In this document: positions 34,461 through 44,575 of the stretch, piece by piece
How positions within the stretch are numbered: position 1 is the first letter of the stretch
How the letters are laid out: the number at the start of each line of letters is the position of its first letter
Assembly: GCF_018613325.1 (NCBI RefSeq)
Contig: NZ_JAGGQJ010000013.1
Span: forward strand, 117,957-181,956
Direction: 5' to 3'
DNA: 64,000 nt
Source of the DNA: Bacillus sp. ISL-34
GTDB lineage: Bacteria > Bacillota > Bacilli > Bacillales > DSM-1321
The notes under the pieces: generated by a model
What the model was told of the DNA's origin: nothing
What the model saw: only the letters and a program-made list of their open reading frames with translations
Databases searched by the model: none
Program-made: the position numbers and the translations under genes

Positions 34461-35363
34461 ATGGATCTTCGTCAACTTCGGTATTTCACTACAATAGTCC
34501 AGGAAAAGAATTTCTCAAAAGCGGCAAAAATGCTGCATATATCACAACCTTCCCTAAGTAATGCCCTAATGAAATTAGAAAATGAAGTTGATTTTCAGCT
34601 TTTGGAACGTAATACAAGGGGTCTCGAGCTTACGGAAGCAGGGGGGATTTTTTATACGAGATCTGTTGATCTGTTAAGAAGATTCGATAATATGCAAGTG
34701 GAGCTTAAGGAAATGAAGGATGTTGGAAGCGGAACAGTATCTATAGGTTCCATAGAATCATTCAAATTTTGGTTCCCGAAGATAATCAGGAATTTTAAAA
34801 TCAATTATCCTAATATACATATAAAAGTCAGGGAAATATTAGGGGAAGAGAAAGTTATCGACTCGTTAAAACGGTATGATGTTCATTTCACCATCACGAA
34901 CCAGTCCATCAACAATGATGAAATTCTGTCCACTCCCCTTTATAATGAAAAATTCATGCTTTTGATCCATAAAGATGACGAGTTAAACGAAAAAGAGTCC
35001 ATCACTTTCCAAGACATTGCAAAGAAAGAATTGATCATCAGTACAACAGGATTTCAAACAAGAGATGATATCTTAAGAGCATTTAAGGGTGAAAATGCAA
35101 TTCCGAATATCCTATACGAAATAGAAAGGCTTGAAACGGCTTGCAGTTTGGTGGAAGAAGGGCTTGGGGTTACAATTTTACCGGAAAGCTATATAAAGTC
35201 CGCTGCAACCTCCAATACTGCAATTCGTGCGATTGATTCGAATTTTTTGGAAAGGACTGTTTACCTGGCTTTTTTGAAAGATCGATATCTGTCTCCTGCG
35301 GTATGTAAATTAGTTGAAGAGATACATAGCTTTTTTGAGGGTGATGGTAGGATTGATGCCTAA
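34461..35363 (+). CDS. LysR-family regulator divergent from hutG
   Basis: A 300-residue LysR protein with HTH in residues 1-60 (MDLRQLRYFTTIVQEKNFS, ISQPSLSNALMKLENEV) and an effector domain (GSGTVSIGSIESFKFW onward). AAAGGAGAATAA lies before the ATG. It is divergent from hutG with a 123-base AT-rich gap, a layout typical of a LysR regulator and its target. A hut-pathway intermediate as inducer is an inference. Confidence 0.86.
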   Translation: MDLRQLRYFTTIVQEKNFSKAAKMLHISQPSLSNALMKLENEVDFQLLERNTRGLELTEAGGIFYTRSVDLLRRFDNMQVELKEMKDVGSGTVSIGSIESFKFWFPKIIRNFKINYPNIHIKVREILGEEKVIDSLKRYDVHFTITNQSINNDEILSTPLYNEKFMLLIHKDDELNEKESITFQDIAKKELIISTTGFQTRDDILRAFKGENAIPNILYEIERLETACSLVEEGLGVTILPESYIKSAATSNTAIRAIDSNFLERTVYLAFLKDRYLSPAVCKLVEEIHSFFEGDGRIDA

Positions 35364-35400
35364 AAAAGAATCAAAAGAATTCTTTGAATGATGAACAAAA

Positions 35401-35439
35401 AAACATTCCCCTTATGCACATTGCACAAGGAGAATGTTT
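35401..35439. terminator. Terminator between the LysR gene and ggt
   Basis: AAACATTCCCCTT and AAGGAGAATGTTT form the arms, with TGCA/TGCA extending the stem. On the minus strand TTTTTTTG follows, serving ggt; a shorter T-run follows on the plus strand. Confidence 0.75.
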
Positions 35440-35523
35440 AATTTCATTGCTCTGGGACATTTTACTGGTGTCCTTATTTACATCTTGCTAAAGGTATTTC
35501 AGTCTATATTCGTCAGGGTAAAA

Positions 35524-37599
35524 TTAATTCGTGACACTGCCATCATCGTCTGGATCTTCAATATCCACCGGATCTTTTTCCAATAGTGCCTCTTTGTCTT
35601 TTTCGTTCCATTTTGCTTTATATCCTAATGATTTCGCTACTCTTAACACCGGTAGATAAGATTTTTTATCTGGTTTAAATGTTTCTAAGTCCCCTGATCC
35701 AATTACACCCAAACCAAGTAGCAATTTGTCTGATTGGATATAGGGTTTTTCATCTATCAGTTTCATTTGTTCAGCTGTATAAGGATAAACGGCTCCATTC
35801 ACTTTTAAGGTAAACGATCCTTTCTTTTCTTCTTTTATTTCTTTTGGCTTTTTCGATTTATGGGAAACATTATACACTCCTTGAACAGTTCCTTCTCTCG
35901 TATTATCGGCTCCTCCATACATTTTCCCCTTTTCATAATCAAAAATGACAGCTTGCACATTTCCGATATGCTGGGGTTTTTCTTCATAAACATGGCCTTT
36001 TGCCATTAACTCCAACCTTGTATTTTGTTCAATTCCCGGCTCCCATCTAACTGTCGGATAACCAGCAGAATAAATACGTGGCGCATATATCGCATCTTGA
36101 ATAAGCATTTGATGATCAAGCACATTCATAATCGTTTCAGATACCGATGCGATTATCGTCGCCCCGCCTGGTGAACCAATGGCCATGAAGGGATTACCAT
36201 CTTTTAATACAAAGGTCGGGGACATACTGCTTCTTGGTCTTTTTCTTGGTTCCACCTGGTTAACTCCACCCGGTGTGGCATCAAAATCCGTCATTTCATT
36301 ATTAAGCATGAATCCATAATCAGGTACCATGATACCTGAACCGAATACTTGCTCGATTGTAGTCGTATAAGCAACCATATTTCCCCACTTATCCATTACA
36401 GAAAAGTGAGTCGTTTGTCCGATCGGGGTTTTCTCATCCTTTACCTTCTCCATTGAAGGGGGTTCTTTACCCTCATACTTCCATGGATCGCCTGCTTTGA
36501 CATCTGCTGTTGATCTATTTGGATTAATGAGTTTTCTTCTTTCTTTTATATAATCTTCATCCAATAGTCCTTTTGCAGGTACATCATAAAAATCTTCATC
36601 TGCCATATAGGCAGCTCGATCGGCAAAAGCTAGATGCATGGCTTCCGTCAGATAATGAAGATACTCAGGGGAGTTCGCCCCCATCTTTTGTACATCGAAT
36701 CCTTCCATTAGCTCCAGGATTTGCTGGACAGTCAAGCTGCCTGAACTTGGTGAAGCTGCCCCCACCACTTCAAAGCCCCTATATTCCGATTTAATTGGCT
36801 CTCTTTCTTTCACCACATAGTTTTCCAAATCCTCGGTTGTCATCGTCCCTTCACGTTTTTGAACTTCTTTGGCGAGGGCTTCCCCGATTTCACCTTTATA
36901 AAAAACGTTAGAACCTTGTTTTTTTATTAACTTAAGAGTCTTTGCCAGATTCGGCTGCACGAGGGTATCTCCCTCTTCCAATGGTTTTCCATTTGGTACA
37001 AAAACTTTTGCAGCCGCCTGGTTATTTTCAAGTTTTTTTACATTTTCACCGATATATTGAGCTGTTGCCCAATTGACTTTTACCCCTTTTTCAGCTTGTT
37101 TAATGGCCGAGTCCATAACTTGAGATAATTTCAATGTTCCATATTTCTCCAGTGCCGTTTCTACGCCCATCAGAGTCCCAGGAACTGCTACCGCTTTCCC
37201 GGATGTGTGCCGTTTACTAAAAGGAATAGGTTTTCCCTTTTCATCTAAAAAAAGTTCAGGCGTAACATTTTGCGGTGCCATTTCGCGGCTATCGATCATC
37301 GTTATTTTATTTTCCTTTTTATTATAAATCATGATAAAACCACCGCCGCCGATCCCAGACATCATTGGCTCAACTACATTTAACGATAATTGAATGGCAG
37401 CTGCTGCATCGACTGCATTTCCACCCTGTTTTAGTATCTCAATACCCGCTTCAGCTGCTAACGGATGAGAAACTGATACGATTCCATTTGTAAAACCCTT
37501 CCCCATTGACTCATCTACTCCAGGGACACTTGCAAAAGCTGGTGTGATCATACAAAAGAAACTGAAAGTAACTAAAATAATACTTTTTAAAAACTTCAT
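35524..37599 (-). CDS. ggt: Gamma-glutamyltransferase with C-terminal stalk-like domain
   Basis: The 691-residue precursor has a signal peptide (about 1-24, ending AFAS). The N-terminal nucleophile hydrolase is cleaved before the catalytic Thr in QTTHFSVMDKWGN, and MLNNEMTDFD completes the substrate site. Ggt hydrolyses or transfers gamma-glutamyl groups of glutathione and related compounds outside the cell. Family members are about 570-590 residues. Here about 100 residues are added at the C-terminus, with FTLKVNGAVYPY and YLPVLRVAKSLGYKAKWN, which resembles the copper-amine-oxidase N-terminal-like stalk domain often found on exported proteins of Firmicutes. It is next to a TRAP-TAXI operon. 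Confidence 0.9.
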   Translation of the reverse strand: MKFLKSIILVTFSFFCMITPAFASVPGVDESMGKGFTNGIVSVSHPLAAEAGIEILKQGGNAVDAAAAIQLSLNVVEPMMSGIGGGGFIMIYNKKENKITMIDSREMAPQNVTPELFLDEKGKPIPFSKRHTSGKAVAVPGTLMGVETALEKYGTLKLSQVMDSAIKQAEKGVKVNWATAQYIGENVKKLENNQAAAKVFVPNGKPLEEGDTLVQPNLAKTLKLIKKQGSNVFYKGEIGEALAKEVQKREGTMTTEDLENYVVKEREPIKSEYRGFEVVGAASPSSGSLTVQQILELMEGFDVQKMGANSPEYLHYLTEAMHLAFADRAAYMADEDFYDVPAKGLLDEDYIKERRKLINPNRSTADVKAGDPWKYEGKEPPSMEKVKDEKTPIGQTTHFSVMDKWGNMVAYTTTIEQVFGSGIMVPDYGFMLNNEMTDFDATPGGVNQVEPRKRPRSSMSPTFVLKDGNPFMAIGSPGGATIIASVSETIMNVLDHQMLIQDAIYAPRIYSAGYPTVRWEPGIEQNTRLELMAKGHVYEEKPQHIGNVQAVIFDYEKGKMYGGADNTREGTVQGVYNVSHKSKKPKEIKEEKKGSFTLKVNGAVYPYTAEQMKLIDEKPYIQSDKLLLGLGVIGSGDLETFKPDKKSYLPVLRVAKSLGYKAKWNEKDKEALLEKDPVDIEDPDDDGSVTN

Positions 37600-37816
37600 G
37601 AATTAGTCTCCTTTCAAAATAAAACAGATTAGGGTTTTATCATAAAGCGAGTGGATAAACGAGCAGATGTCTATAGTAGGAATATGCTTGTTGTCTCGAT
37701 ATAATAGCAGTCTGCACATTCCCATTGGGCGTTGCGTTCTCAATGATGTTTCACTTCAAAAGATCACCCCCTAAAGATTCAGCTCTACCCTTTACTTCCG
37801 GATCGATATTCGTAGA

Positions 37817-39811
37817 CTAATTTTTCTCTATGCTTTGGTTATTTCCCAAGATTTTGGAGCTGTCGTGATTATTACTCTTCCAAAGATATTGTAAAGCCAA
37901 TAATACGATAAAAGCGGATACCCCAACGATGTCTGATATCGTTTCAGGATAGATTAATAGTAAACCAACGATTATAGCGAGGACTCTTTCCACCCAGTGC
38001 ATCCCCCTCATCCAGTACCCTATAACACCCGCACCAATTGCAACCATGCCTGACATTGCTGTAAATACGACCCAGACAACCTCCATCCAAGTTGTATCGA
38101 TCATCAGCATTTGTGGGGAAAGAACAAAAATATATGGAATGATAAATGCAGCGATAGCGAGTTTTGATGACTCAATCCCCGTTTTTATCGGTTCACTGCC
38201 CGCTACCCCCGCCGCTGCAAATGCCGCTAATGCAACTGGAGGAGTTATATCCGCTATAATCCCAAAATAGAAGACAAATAGATGTGCAGATAAATCAGGG
38301 ACGCCAAGTAAAATGATCGCAGGTGCTGCAATCGTCGAGGTGATCACATAGTTGGCAGTTGTAGGTGATCCCATTCCCAAAATAAGTGCCGCTACCATCG
38401 TTAGCATCAGTGTTGGAATCAAATATCCACCAGCCAAATCGATTAATCCATTTGCCAGCTTCAGCCCTAGCCCAGTTTTCGTAACGATTCCTACAATAAT
38501 GCCTGCTGCTGCTGTTGCAGCTGCAACAGCAAGTGCCGTTCTAGCTCCATCCACCAATGCATAAATGATATCGATGAATTTCATGCGGACATCCTTGTTT
38601 ATGAAACCTACAAGAACCGAGATAGCAATGGAATACAGTGCTGCATGTGTAACCGTAATATTCAGCATGAGCAATAAAATAATGGCAAGGATCGGTATAA
38701 GTAAATAAAATTTGCCGAACACTTCCTTTTTACTTGGCATCTCTTCTTTCGTTAACCCACGCAGCCCAAGTCGTTTCGCTTCAAAATGGGTCATGATCCA
38801 AATTCCTGAAAAGTAAAGGATAGCCGGAATCGCAGCCGCCTTTGCTATATCCCAATACGTTATCCCATTCCCAATGAACTCAACCATTAAAAATGCCGCT
38901 GCCCCCATTATCGGAGGCATCAATTGACCGCCTGTCGAAGCTGCTGCCTCCACTGCCCCAGCGAATTCCTTCTTATATCCAAGATTTTTCATCATGGGTA
39001 TCGTAAATGCTCCTGAAGTGACAACATTAGCTACAGAGCTTCCGCTAATCGTTCCTTGCAGGGCACTTGAAAAAATCGCAACCTTTGCAGGTCCCCCTAT
39101 CCTTCTGCCGGCAATGGCGGTTGAGAGATCATTGAAGTATTGACCCACACCTGTTCGGACCAGAAAGGATCCAAACAGTAAAAATAGGAAGATGAATGTC
39201 GATGACACCGCTAACGGAGTACCTAAAATGCCCTCTGTCGAGAAGAACATCGTTTGCACCAAACGTTCTAGAGTTAAACCGCGATGCGCAAGGAACCCTG
39301 GCATATACTGTCCAAAAATTCCATAGAAAACGAATAATAAAGCAATGACCATAATGGGAAGTCCAACTGCACGCCTAGTTGCCTCTAAAACTAGCAGAAT
39401 GGCCATTAAACCAACCGCAAAATCCAATACGCCCAAACGTCCTACATTCATGACGATATCCTCGAAAAATAAGGGCCAATATGCACCTACGCCTATACTA
39501 AGGATCGCTAAAATGATATCGTACCAGGCAGCTTGAAATTTCCCTTTTTGACGCTTCTTCCGGTTTGCAGGAAAAAGTAAAAAAATCAAGGAGAGTGCAA
39601 ACCCTAAATGTATCGTCCGTTGGATTTGTGCTGTAAAAACACCAAAAATAGCAGTATATAATTGGAATAACGAAAAAGCTAAAAGTCCAAAAAACGCAAT
39701 ATGACCCAAGATACCAGTTAATTTCCTTGTCCCGGCTTCTGGATCATACTTTTCCAATAACTCCTGTTGCTCTGCTTCGGTTAAATATTTCATTTTTTCA
39801 TTATCAGCCAC
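37817..39811 (-). CDS. TRAP transporter fused permease (DctQ-DctM type)
   Basis: A 664-residue membrane protein in which the small 4-helix subunit and the large 12-helix subunit of a TRAP transporter are fused. Motifs of the large subunit are GSSVANVVTSGAFTIPMMKN, ASTGGQLMPPIMGAAAFLM and GMGSPTTANYVITSTIAAP. Fused TRAP permeases work with TAXI-type binding proteins, one of which is encoded upstream at 40396. The DUF1850 gene lies between and overlaps this start by 8 bases. Uptake of a glutamate-like dicarboxylate is plausible next to ggt but not proven. Confidence 0.9.
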   Translation of the reverse strand: MADNEKMKYLTEAEQQELLEKYDPEAGTRKLTGILGHIAFFGLLAFSLFQLYTAIFGVFTAQIQRTIHLGFALSLIFLLFPANRKKRQKGKFQAAWYDIILAILSIGVGAYWPLFFEDIVMNVGRLGVLDFAVGLMAILLVLEATRRAVGLPIMVIALLFVFYGIFGQYMPGFLAHRGLTLERLVQTMFFSTEGILGTPLAVSSTFIFLFLLFGSFLVRTGVGQYFNDLSTAIAGRRIGGPAKVAIFSSALQGTISGSSVANVVTSGAFTIPMMKNLGYKKEFAGAVEAAASTGGQLMPPIMGAAAFLMVEFIGNGITYWDIAKAAAIPAILYFSGIWIMTHFEAKRLGLRGLTKEEMPSKKEVFGKFYLLIPILAIILLLMLNITVTHAALYSIAISVLVGFINKDVRMKFIDIIYALVDGARTALAVAAATAAAGIIVGIVTKTGLGLKLANGLIDLAGGYLIPTLMLTMVAALILGMGSPTTANYVITSTIAAPAIILLGVPDLSAHLFVFYFGIIADITPPVALAAFAAAGVAGSEPIKTGIESSKLAIAAFIIPYIFVLSPQMLMIDTTWMEVVWVVFTAMSGMVAIGAGVIGYWMRGMHWVERVLAIIVGLLLIYPETISDIVGVSAFIVLLALQYLWKSNNHDSSKILGNNQSIEKN

Positions 39812-40310
39812 TAATCTTCACTCCCTTCAACTGCTCCCATAATGAAATGCTTTCCGATGAAATCCTGACCCATGTTCCTGGTTTAATAAAGTCTGCCAAT
39901 GTATATGTTTTTTCATCATATACCAATCTATGGTTAGCCCTGACTCGTCCTACTCGTAAATCTATATAAGTGAAATTGCGTTTCATATTTTTTATGAAGT
40001 AGGTACCGTCTTTTTCTTCGAATACTTCTTCCCCCTCTGCATTGGAAGGCATACCGACTGCAAAATCATGATAAGCAAGTTCGGTTTGTATGATTTGCTT
40101 ATCGGAAAAACGATATGATTCCAGTACATCCGAAAGGTGGATGGAGTGGGCATACTTAATCTGGAAATTTTTTCCGCTTTTCAATGGTAAGTACGCCACT
40201 AATTCCCCTTGGTCCTGGTAGGAAAATGCAATGACATGTTTATACGGAAAAAATAATAGAAATGCGATGATCAGAGGTATACCAAACGCCATGAATATCT
40301 TGAATTTCAT
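39804..40310 (-). CDS. DUF1850 protein of the TRAP-TAXI operon
   Basis: A 168-residue protein with one N-terminal membrane anchor (about 7-24) and an extracytoplasmic domain containing YAHSIHLSDVLESYRF, the characteristic DUF1850 stretch. Such proteins are regularly encoded next to TAXI-type TRAP transporters and their role is unknown. It overlaps the fused permease gene by 8 bases and follows the binding-protein gene by 85 bases. Confidence 0.83.
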   Translation of the reverse strand: MKFKIFMAFGIPLIIAFLLFFPYKHVIAFSYQDQGELVAYLPLKSGKNFQIKYAHSIHLSDVLESYRFSDKQIIQTELAYHDFAVGMPSNAEGEEVFEEKDGTYFIKNMKRNFTYIDLRVGRVRANHRLVYDEKTYTLADFIKPGTWVRISSESISLWEQLKGVKISG

Positions 40311-40395
40311 AGGTACCTCCTTTCAAAAACCGAAATCCCATTCAGAAAAAACAAAGCCGATAGGCCACAAAAAGCGAGCTACCGACCCAATTGCA

Positions 40396-41370
40396 TTACT
40401 TGGAAACACCTTTTTCTTTAAAGTATTTTGCTGCGCCAGGATGAACTTCCATATCCCCTAACCCTTCAAGTGCAGTCTCTGCTGTAATGAACTTGCCTTT
40501 TGCATGAGTGATTTGATCTGTGTTGTCATAAACAGCTTTAGTCATTTCATAAACTAAATCTTCATCAAGATCCTTTGTAACCACTAACATAGCTTTAACT
40601 GCTACTGTTTTCACCTCGGATTTGATTTTGTACGTACCGCTTGGAATGGTATCTTCTGCATAGTATGGATACTTTTTAACCAAAGCTTGAATCTTGTCCT
40701 CTGCAATAGGCAGAATCATAATATCATTTTGTACGGACAGCGCCTCAACTGCACCAGTTGGTGTTCCTGCCGTAATGAAGGCTGCATCAATATTTCCTGC
40801 TTGGATTCCTTCCGCCGACTCATCGAAAGATAGATTTTGTCCTTTTATATCTTTCTCAGACAACCCATGGATCTCCAGGATTTGCATGGCATTGATGTAT
40901 GCACCTGAACCCGGTGCACCTACTGATACTTTTTTACCCTTTAAATCCTCAATTGATTTAATGCCACTTTTTGCTGTCGTTACAATTTGAACCGTTTCAG
41001 GATATAGAGAACTGATTGCTTGTATATTGTCTATGGGTTTCCCGTCAAACATTTCTTTTCCTTCCAGTGCGTATGCGGCGATATCCGTTTGCGAAAAAGC
41101 GATTTCAGCTTCTCCAACTCTTAAGGTTTCCATATTTTCAGCCGAGGCACCGGATGTCTGAGGTGTTATATTAGCATTTGTTTTATCGGAAATGATTTTT
41201 CCAATTTGTCCTCCGAGTGGATAGTATGTACCTCCCGTTCCACCAGTCAACAGACTCAAGTTTTGGTTACCACTGCCTGAGACACCTTCATTACTGTCTT
41301 TGCAAGCCGTGATAATACCGGTGACCGTCAAAATCATCACTAATAAAAAGTACTTATGAAATTTTTTCAT
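40396..41370 (-). CDS. TAXI-family TRAP transporter solute-binding lipoprotein
   Basis: The 324-residue protein has a lipoprotein signal with IITAC, Cys23. The mature N-terminus reads LLTGGTGGTYYPLGGQIG, the hallmark of TAXI binding proteins. Later GAPGSGAYINAMQILE and AFITAGTPTGAVEAL are also typical. It delivers the substrate to the fused TRAP permease two genes downstream. It is the first gene of the operon. Some TAXI proteins bind glutamate, which would fit the downstream ggt. Confidence 0.9.
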   Translation of the reverse strand: MKKFHKYFLLVMILTVTGIITACKDSNEGVSGSGNQNLSLLTGGTGGTYYPLGGQIGKIISDKTNANITPQTSGASAENMETLRVGEAEIAFSQTDIAAYALEGKEMFDGKPIDNIQAISSLYPETVQIVTTAKSGIKSIEDLKGKKVSVGAPGSGAYINAMQILEIHGLSEKDIKGQNLSFDESAEGIQAGNIDAAFITAGTPTGAVEALSVQNDIMILPIAEDKIQALVKKYPYYAEDTIPSGTYKIKSEVKTVAVKAMLVVTKDLDEDLVYEMTKAVYDNTDQITHAKGKFITAETALEGLGDMEVHPGAAKYFKEKGVSK

Positions 41371-41803
41371 AAAACTCCCCCCTCATGTGTTTTCATCATC
41401 TGCAAAAGATGATACTGTTATTATTCTACCGACCACCTCACTTTCCCTTTTTTTACAAAATTAGACACACCCTTCAAAAGCACTAGTAATACATTAATAA
41501 GTTTTATAGAAATCAAATCAACAAGCATAAATGTGTAATAACACCTATCAAAAAACAGGAAATCCAGATATTAAATGGGAGTATTTTACCTTTTATTGAC
41601 CATTCTTCCTTTATTTAAGGATAATATTGACTCTTCCATTTTAGAAATATATTATTGTTATAAACTTATAAGTCTATGTTATAAAATGATTATCCTAGCA
41701 CTTCTATCCTTTAATCGTTATATCCAGTTTTTGGTAGAAAGGGAATTAAAAGTCCACCCTTTCTTAGCCTTGTATTTTAAATCCAACTGAAGTGGGTGAT
41801 TGT
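41371..41803. other. Divergent intergenic region between the TAXI and LysR genes
   Basis: About 430 bases, very A/T-rich, that should hold the promoters of both genes. A 71-codon plus-strand frame (41575-41790) has no ribosome binding site or recognisable product and is rejected as a gene. Confidence 0.5.
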
Positions 41804-42715
41804 TTGAATTTTCTATCCCTCCGCTATTTCATAGAGGTTTCTAACCATCTTAGTTTCAGCGAGGCTTCCAAAACCCTGCATATATCCCAGCCCGGACTTA
41901 GCCAACAGATTTCATCCCTCGAAAAACAATTAGGCTTTAAACTATTGAATCGAACGACAAGAAAAATTACATTGACGGAAGAAGGAGAGTACATCTATAC
42001 AAAACTTGCTCCTTCCTTTGAAGATATTGAGAAAACAGTGAATTACATAGTTGAAAATAAAGCCATCCCCAAGCCTAAACTGAAGATTGCTACCGTCCCC
42101 TCTGCAGCTAGTATATATATCCCGAAGTTATTGAAAAAGATAGTGGGGAAATACCCGGAAACAGAGTTTTACGTGCATGAAACAACATCCTCAAGAGCTG
42201 TAAAACTCGTAAACCAACAAGATTATCATATCGGGTTCATCCGAACGCCCATTCACAGTAACATCATCGTCAATGAAGGATTAAGCATGATTGAATTCAT
42301 GAGGTTCCCTTTACAATTAGTCGTCTCCATTGATCATCCACTAGCCCAAAAGGATGCTATACATTTATACGAAGCAAAAGATGAACCTTTTATCCATTAT
42401 GATGCCGTTCAAGCACACTCCCTTCAATTCCTTTTGGAAAAGGCTTGTCTGACAGCTGGATTTTCACCAAAAGAATTATGTAAAGGCTCTGAATTACTGA
42501 CGATCGCCAATCTAATATCCAATAACCTAGGCGTAGCCCTCATGCCGGAAGATATGGTGAGTTTGCTGGGAAAAAGCCAAGTAAAAGCCTTGGACATCGA
42601 TAACTCGGAATTATCCAGTTCCATATCGGCAGTTTGGAAAAACATGGATGCATCCATTCTGACCAAGCATATTTTGAAAACGTTAGAGAATGATCATGAA
42701 TTTAACGGTATATGA
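41804..42715 (+). CDS. LysR-family transcriptional regulator
   Basis: TTG at 41804 is the probable start: the product then begins MNFLSLRYFIEV as LysR proteins usually do, and GGGTGA lies 5 bases upstream. The GTG at 41792 would overlap that site. The 303-residue protein has an HTH at residues 1-60 (ISQPGLSQQISSLEKQLG) and a standard effector domain. It is divergent from the TRAP-TAXI-ggt operon and is the best candidate for its regulator. Confidence 0.85.
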   Translation: MNFLSLRYFIEVSNHLSFSEASKTLHISQPGLSQQISSLEKQLGFKLLNRTTRKITLTEEGEYIYTKLAPSFEDIEKTVNYIVENKAIPKPKLKIATVPSAASIYIPKLLKKIVGKYPETEFYVHETTSSRAVKLVNQQDYHIGFIRTPIHSNIIVNEGLSMIEFMRFPLQLVVSIDHPLAQKDAIHLYEAKDEPFIHYDAVQAHSLQFLLEKACLTAGFSPKELCKGSELLTIANLISNNLGVALMPEDMVSLLGKSQVKALDIDNSELSSSISAVWKNMDASILTKHILKTLENDHEFNGI

Positions 42716-42727
42716 GATTCTTGATTG

Positions 42728-42783
42728 GAAAAAGCTGCGAAACGACTCGGGGTGAAATATATTTTTGGAGTTCCTGGAATTTG
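42728..42783 (+). pseudogene. Remnant of a thiamine-pyrophosphate enzyme N-terminus
   Basis: A plus-strand frame reads EKAAKRLGVKYIFGVPGIC before homology is lost. The stretch of Leu-Gly-Val, two to three residues and IFGVPG is the N-terminal signature of acetolactate-synthase/benzoylformate-decarboxylase-like enzymes. No start codon and no rest of the gene are present, so it is a fragment left after deletion. Confidence 0.5.
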
Positions 42784-42835
42784 TCATCGAAGAATAAAGC
42801 GGAGTATCACTATACGGGCATTGCTTAAAACAATC

Positions 42836-42875
42836 TAAAAAGACGAATTCCTAGCTGAGAAGGAATTCGACTTTA
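42836..42875. terminator. Terminator between LysR and ferredoxin reductase genes
   Basis: CGAATTCCT pairs with AGGAATTCG around an 8-base loop. On the minus strand GTCTTTTTAG follows; on the plus strand CTTTATTCTTT follows. It can serve the convergent genes on both sides. Confidence 0.65.
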
Positions 42876-43027
42876 TTCTTTCAGTCATATTAGCATGTTC
42901 CCTTTGTTAGGCAATAAAATCTGAAAGACTCAATTTACTTTTCATTTATATAAAAATCAAGTCAATCGAGCCTCCCTATCAATTTATCACTTTTTATTTC
43001 TGAGTCTCGCTATGTTTTAGCTATAGA

Positions 43028-44020
43028 TCAACCAAATAAGGACGTACTATGCAACGGCTGAACTTTCGCCATAGGATCAATATAGGCTTTGGCATTATTG
43101 ACTGCTGTAGGACCTTCACCAAATCCGGAAGCAATTAATTTAACCTTTCCATCATACGTACAAATATCCCCTGCTGCGTAAATGCCTGGTATATTCGTTT
43201 CTTGTTTGGAATTAACGACAATTGCATTTTTGTTGATGTTTAGTCCCCATTCTTTAATCGCACCAAGGGAAGAGACAAAACCATAATTAATAATTAAATC
43301 ATCTACGTCAACCACTTCTTTTTGTTGAGTCTTAGAGTGTTCTAAAACGATTTGCGTAATTCTATCTGAGCCTACCAGTTCTGAGGGAATATAAGGTGTT
43401 TTGACCTCAACAGAGGAATTCACTAATTTTTCCACACTATGTTCATGGGCACGGAATTTATCTCTTCTGTGTATCAATGTTACCTTTTCGGCAATCGGCT
43501 CTAACATAAGGGCCCAATCAACAGCAGAATCTCCGCCTCCAAGAATCGCCACTTTTCTTCCTTGAAAGCGGTTCATATCATTCACGAAATAATGCAAATT
43601 CTCATTTTCGAACTGTGCTGAATCTTCCAATTCCAGTTTGCGAGGCTGAAAAGCTCCATTTCCAGCAGTAATGATTACTGATTTAGAGAAATGAGTATCG
43701 AGGTTTGTAGTGATTTTAAATGTTCCGTCTGCTTGCTTTTCCAGCTGTTCAACTGCTTCTTCCAGACAAATTGTTGGTTCAAATACTTTCATTTGTTCTT
43801 TTAAATTATCTATCAATTCCTGTGCCCTTACTTTTGGAAATCCAGCTATATCATAAATGAATTTTTCGGGGTAAAGAGCTGAAAGCTGTCCTCCCAATTG
43901 AGGCAGACTTTCAAGGATTTTCACCTTTGCTTGCCTCATTCCTCCATAAAACGCCGTAAACAAACCAACTGGGCCGCCGCCAATAATTGTTATGTCATAG
44001 ACCGTTTTTTCTTCTGTCAA
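43028..44020 (-). CDS. Ferredoxin--NADP+ reductase, thioredoxin-reductase-like type (YumC family)
   Basis: The TTG at 44020 is preferred as start, with AAGGAG 8 bases upstream; the GTG at 44029 overlaps that site. The 330-residue flavoprotein has FAD-binding [16 protein letters not shown] near the N-terminus, the NADPH-binding [15 protein letters not shown] in the middle and [14 protein letters not shown] near the C-terminus. It lacks the CxxC of thioredoxin reductase, as YumC-type ferredoxin reductases do. The ferredoxin gene about 200 bases upstream is the likely partner. Confidence 0.88.
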   Translation of the reverse strand: MTEEKTVYDITIIGGGPVGLFTAFYGGMRQAKVKILESLPQLGGQLSALYPEKFIYDIAGFPKVRAQELIDNLKEQMKVFEPTICLEEAVEQLEKQADGTFKITTNLDTHFSKSVIITAGNGAFQPRKLELEDSAQFENENLHYFVNDMNRFQGRKVAILGGGDSAVDWALMLEPIAEKVTLIHRRDKFRAHEHSVEKLVNSSVEVKTPYIPSELVGSDRITQIVLEHSKTQQKEVVDVDDLIINYGFVSSLGAIKEWGLNINKNAIVVNSKQETNIPGIYAAGDICTYDGKVKLIASGFGEGPTAVNNAKAYIDPMAKVQPLHSTSLFG

Positions 44021-44225
44021 TGTAATCACTCCTTGTTCTTCTAGGTTGGTCAGGTTGTAAGGGGTAGACTTGTATTGTTACTACAAGTAATTCTTCCTTT
44101 TTCCAGTTCCCAAATGATGGATAAGGTGAATATCCACCCTTTTCAAAACAATCTAGAGATGTCAATTTCCTCAGTTTGAAAATCTAGAAAGCTATTAATG
44201 TACTCATTGATTAAACCTAGAAATA

Positions 44226-44495
<270 letters not shown>

Positions 44496-44575
44496 CTAAT
44501 CTAGAACCTGGTTTTTTACTAGGCATTTATTAATAAGGGTTTTAGAAGCCTAAAGCGCTCCAATTCTTTTTTTCC

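Noticed and set aside
41575..41790. 71-codon plus-strand ORF before the LysR gene
   Set aside because: Hydrophobic low-complexity translation of A/T-rich DNA without a ribosome binding site, in a promoter region.
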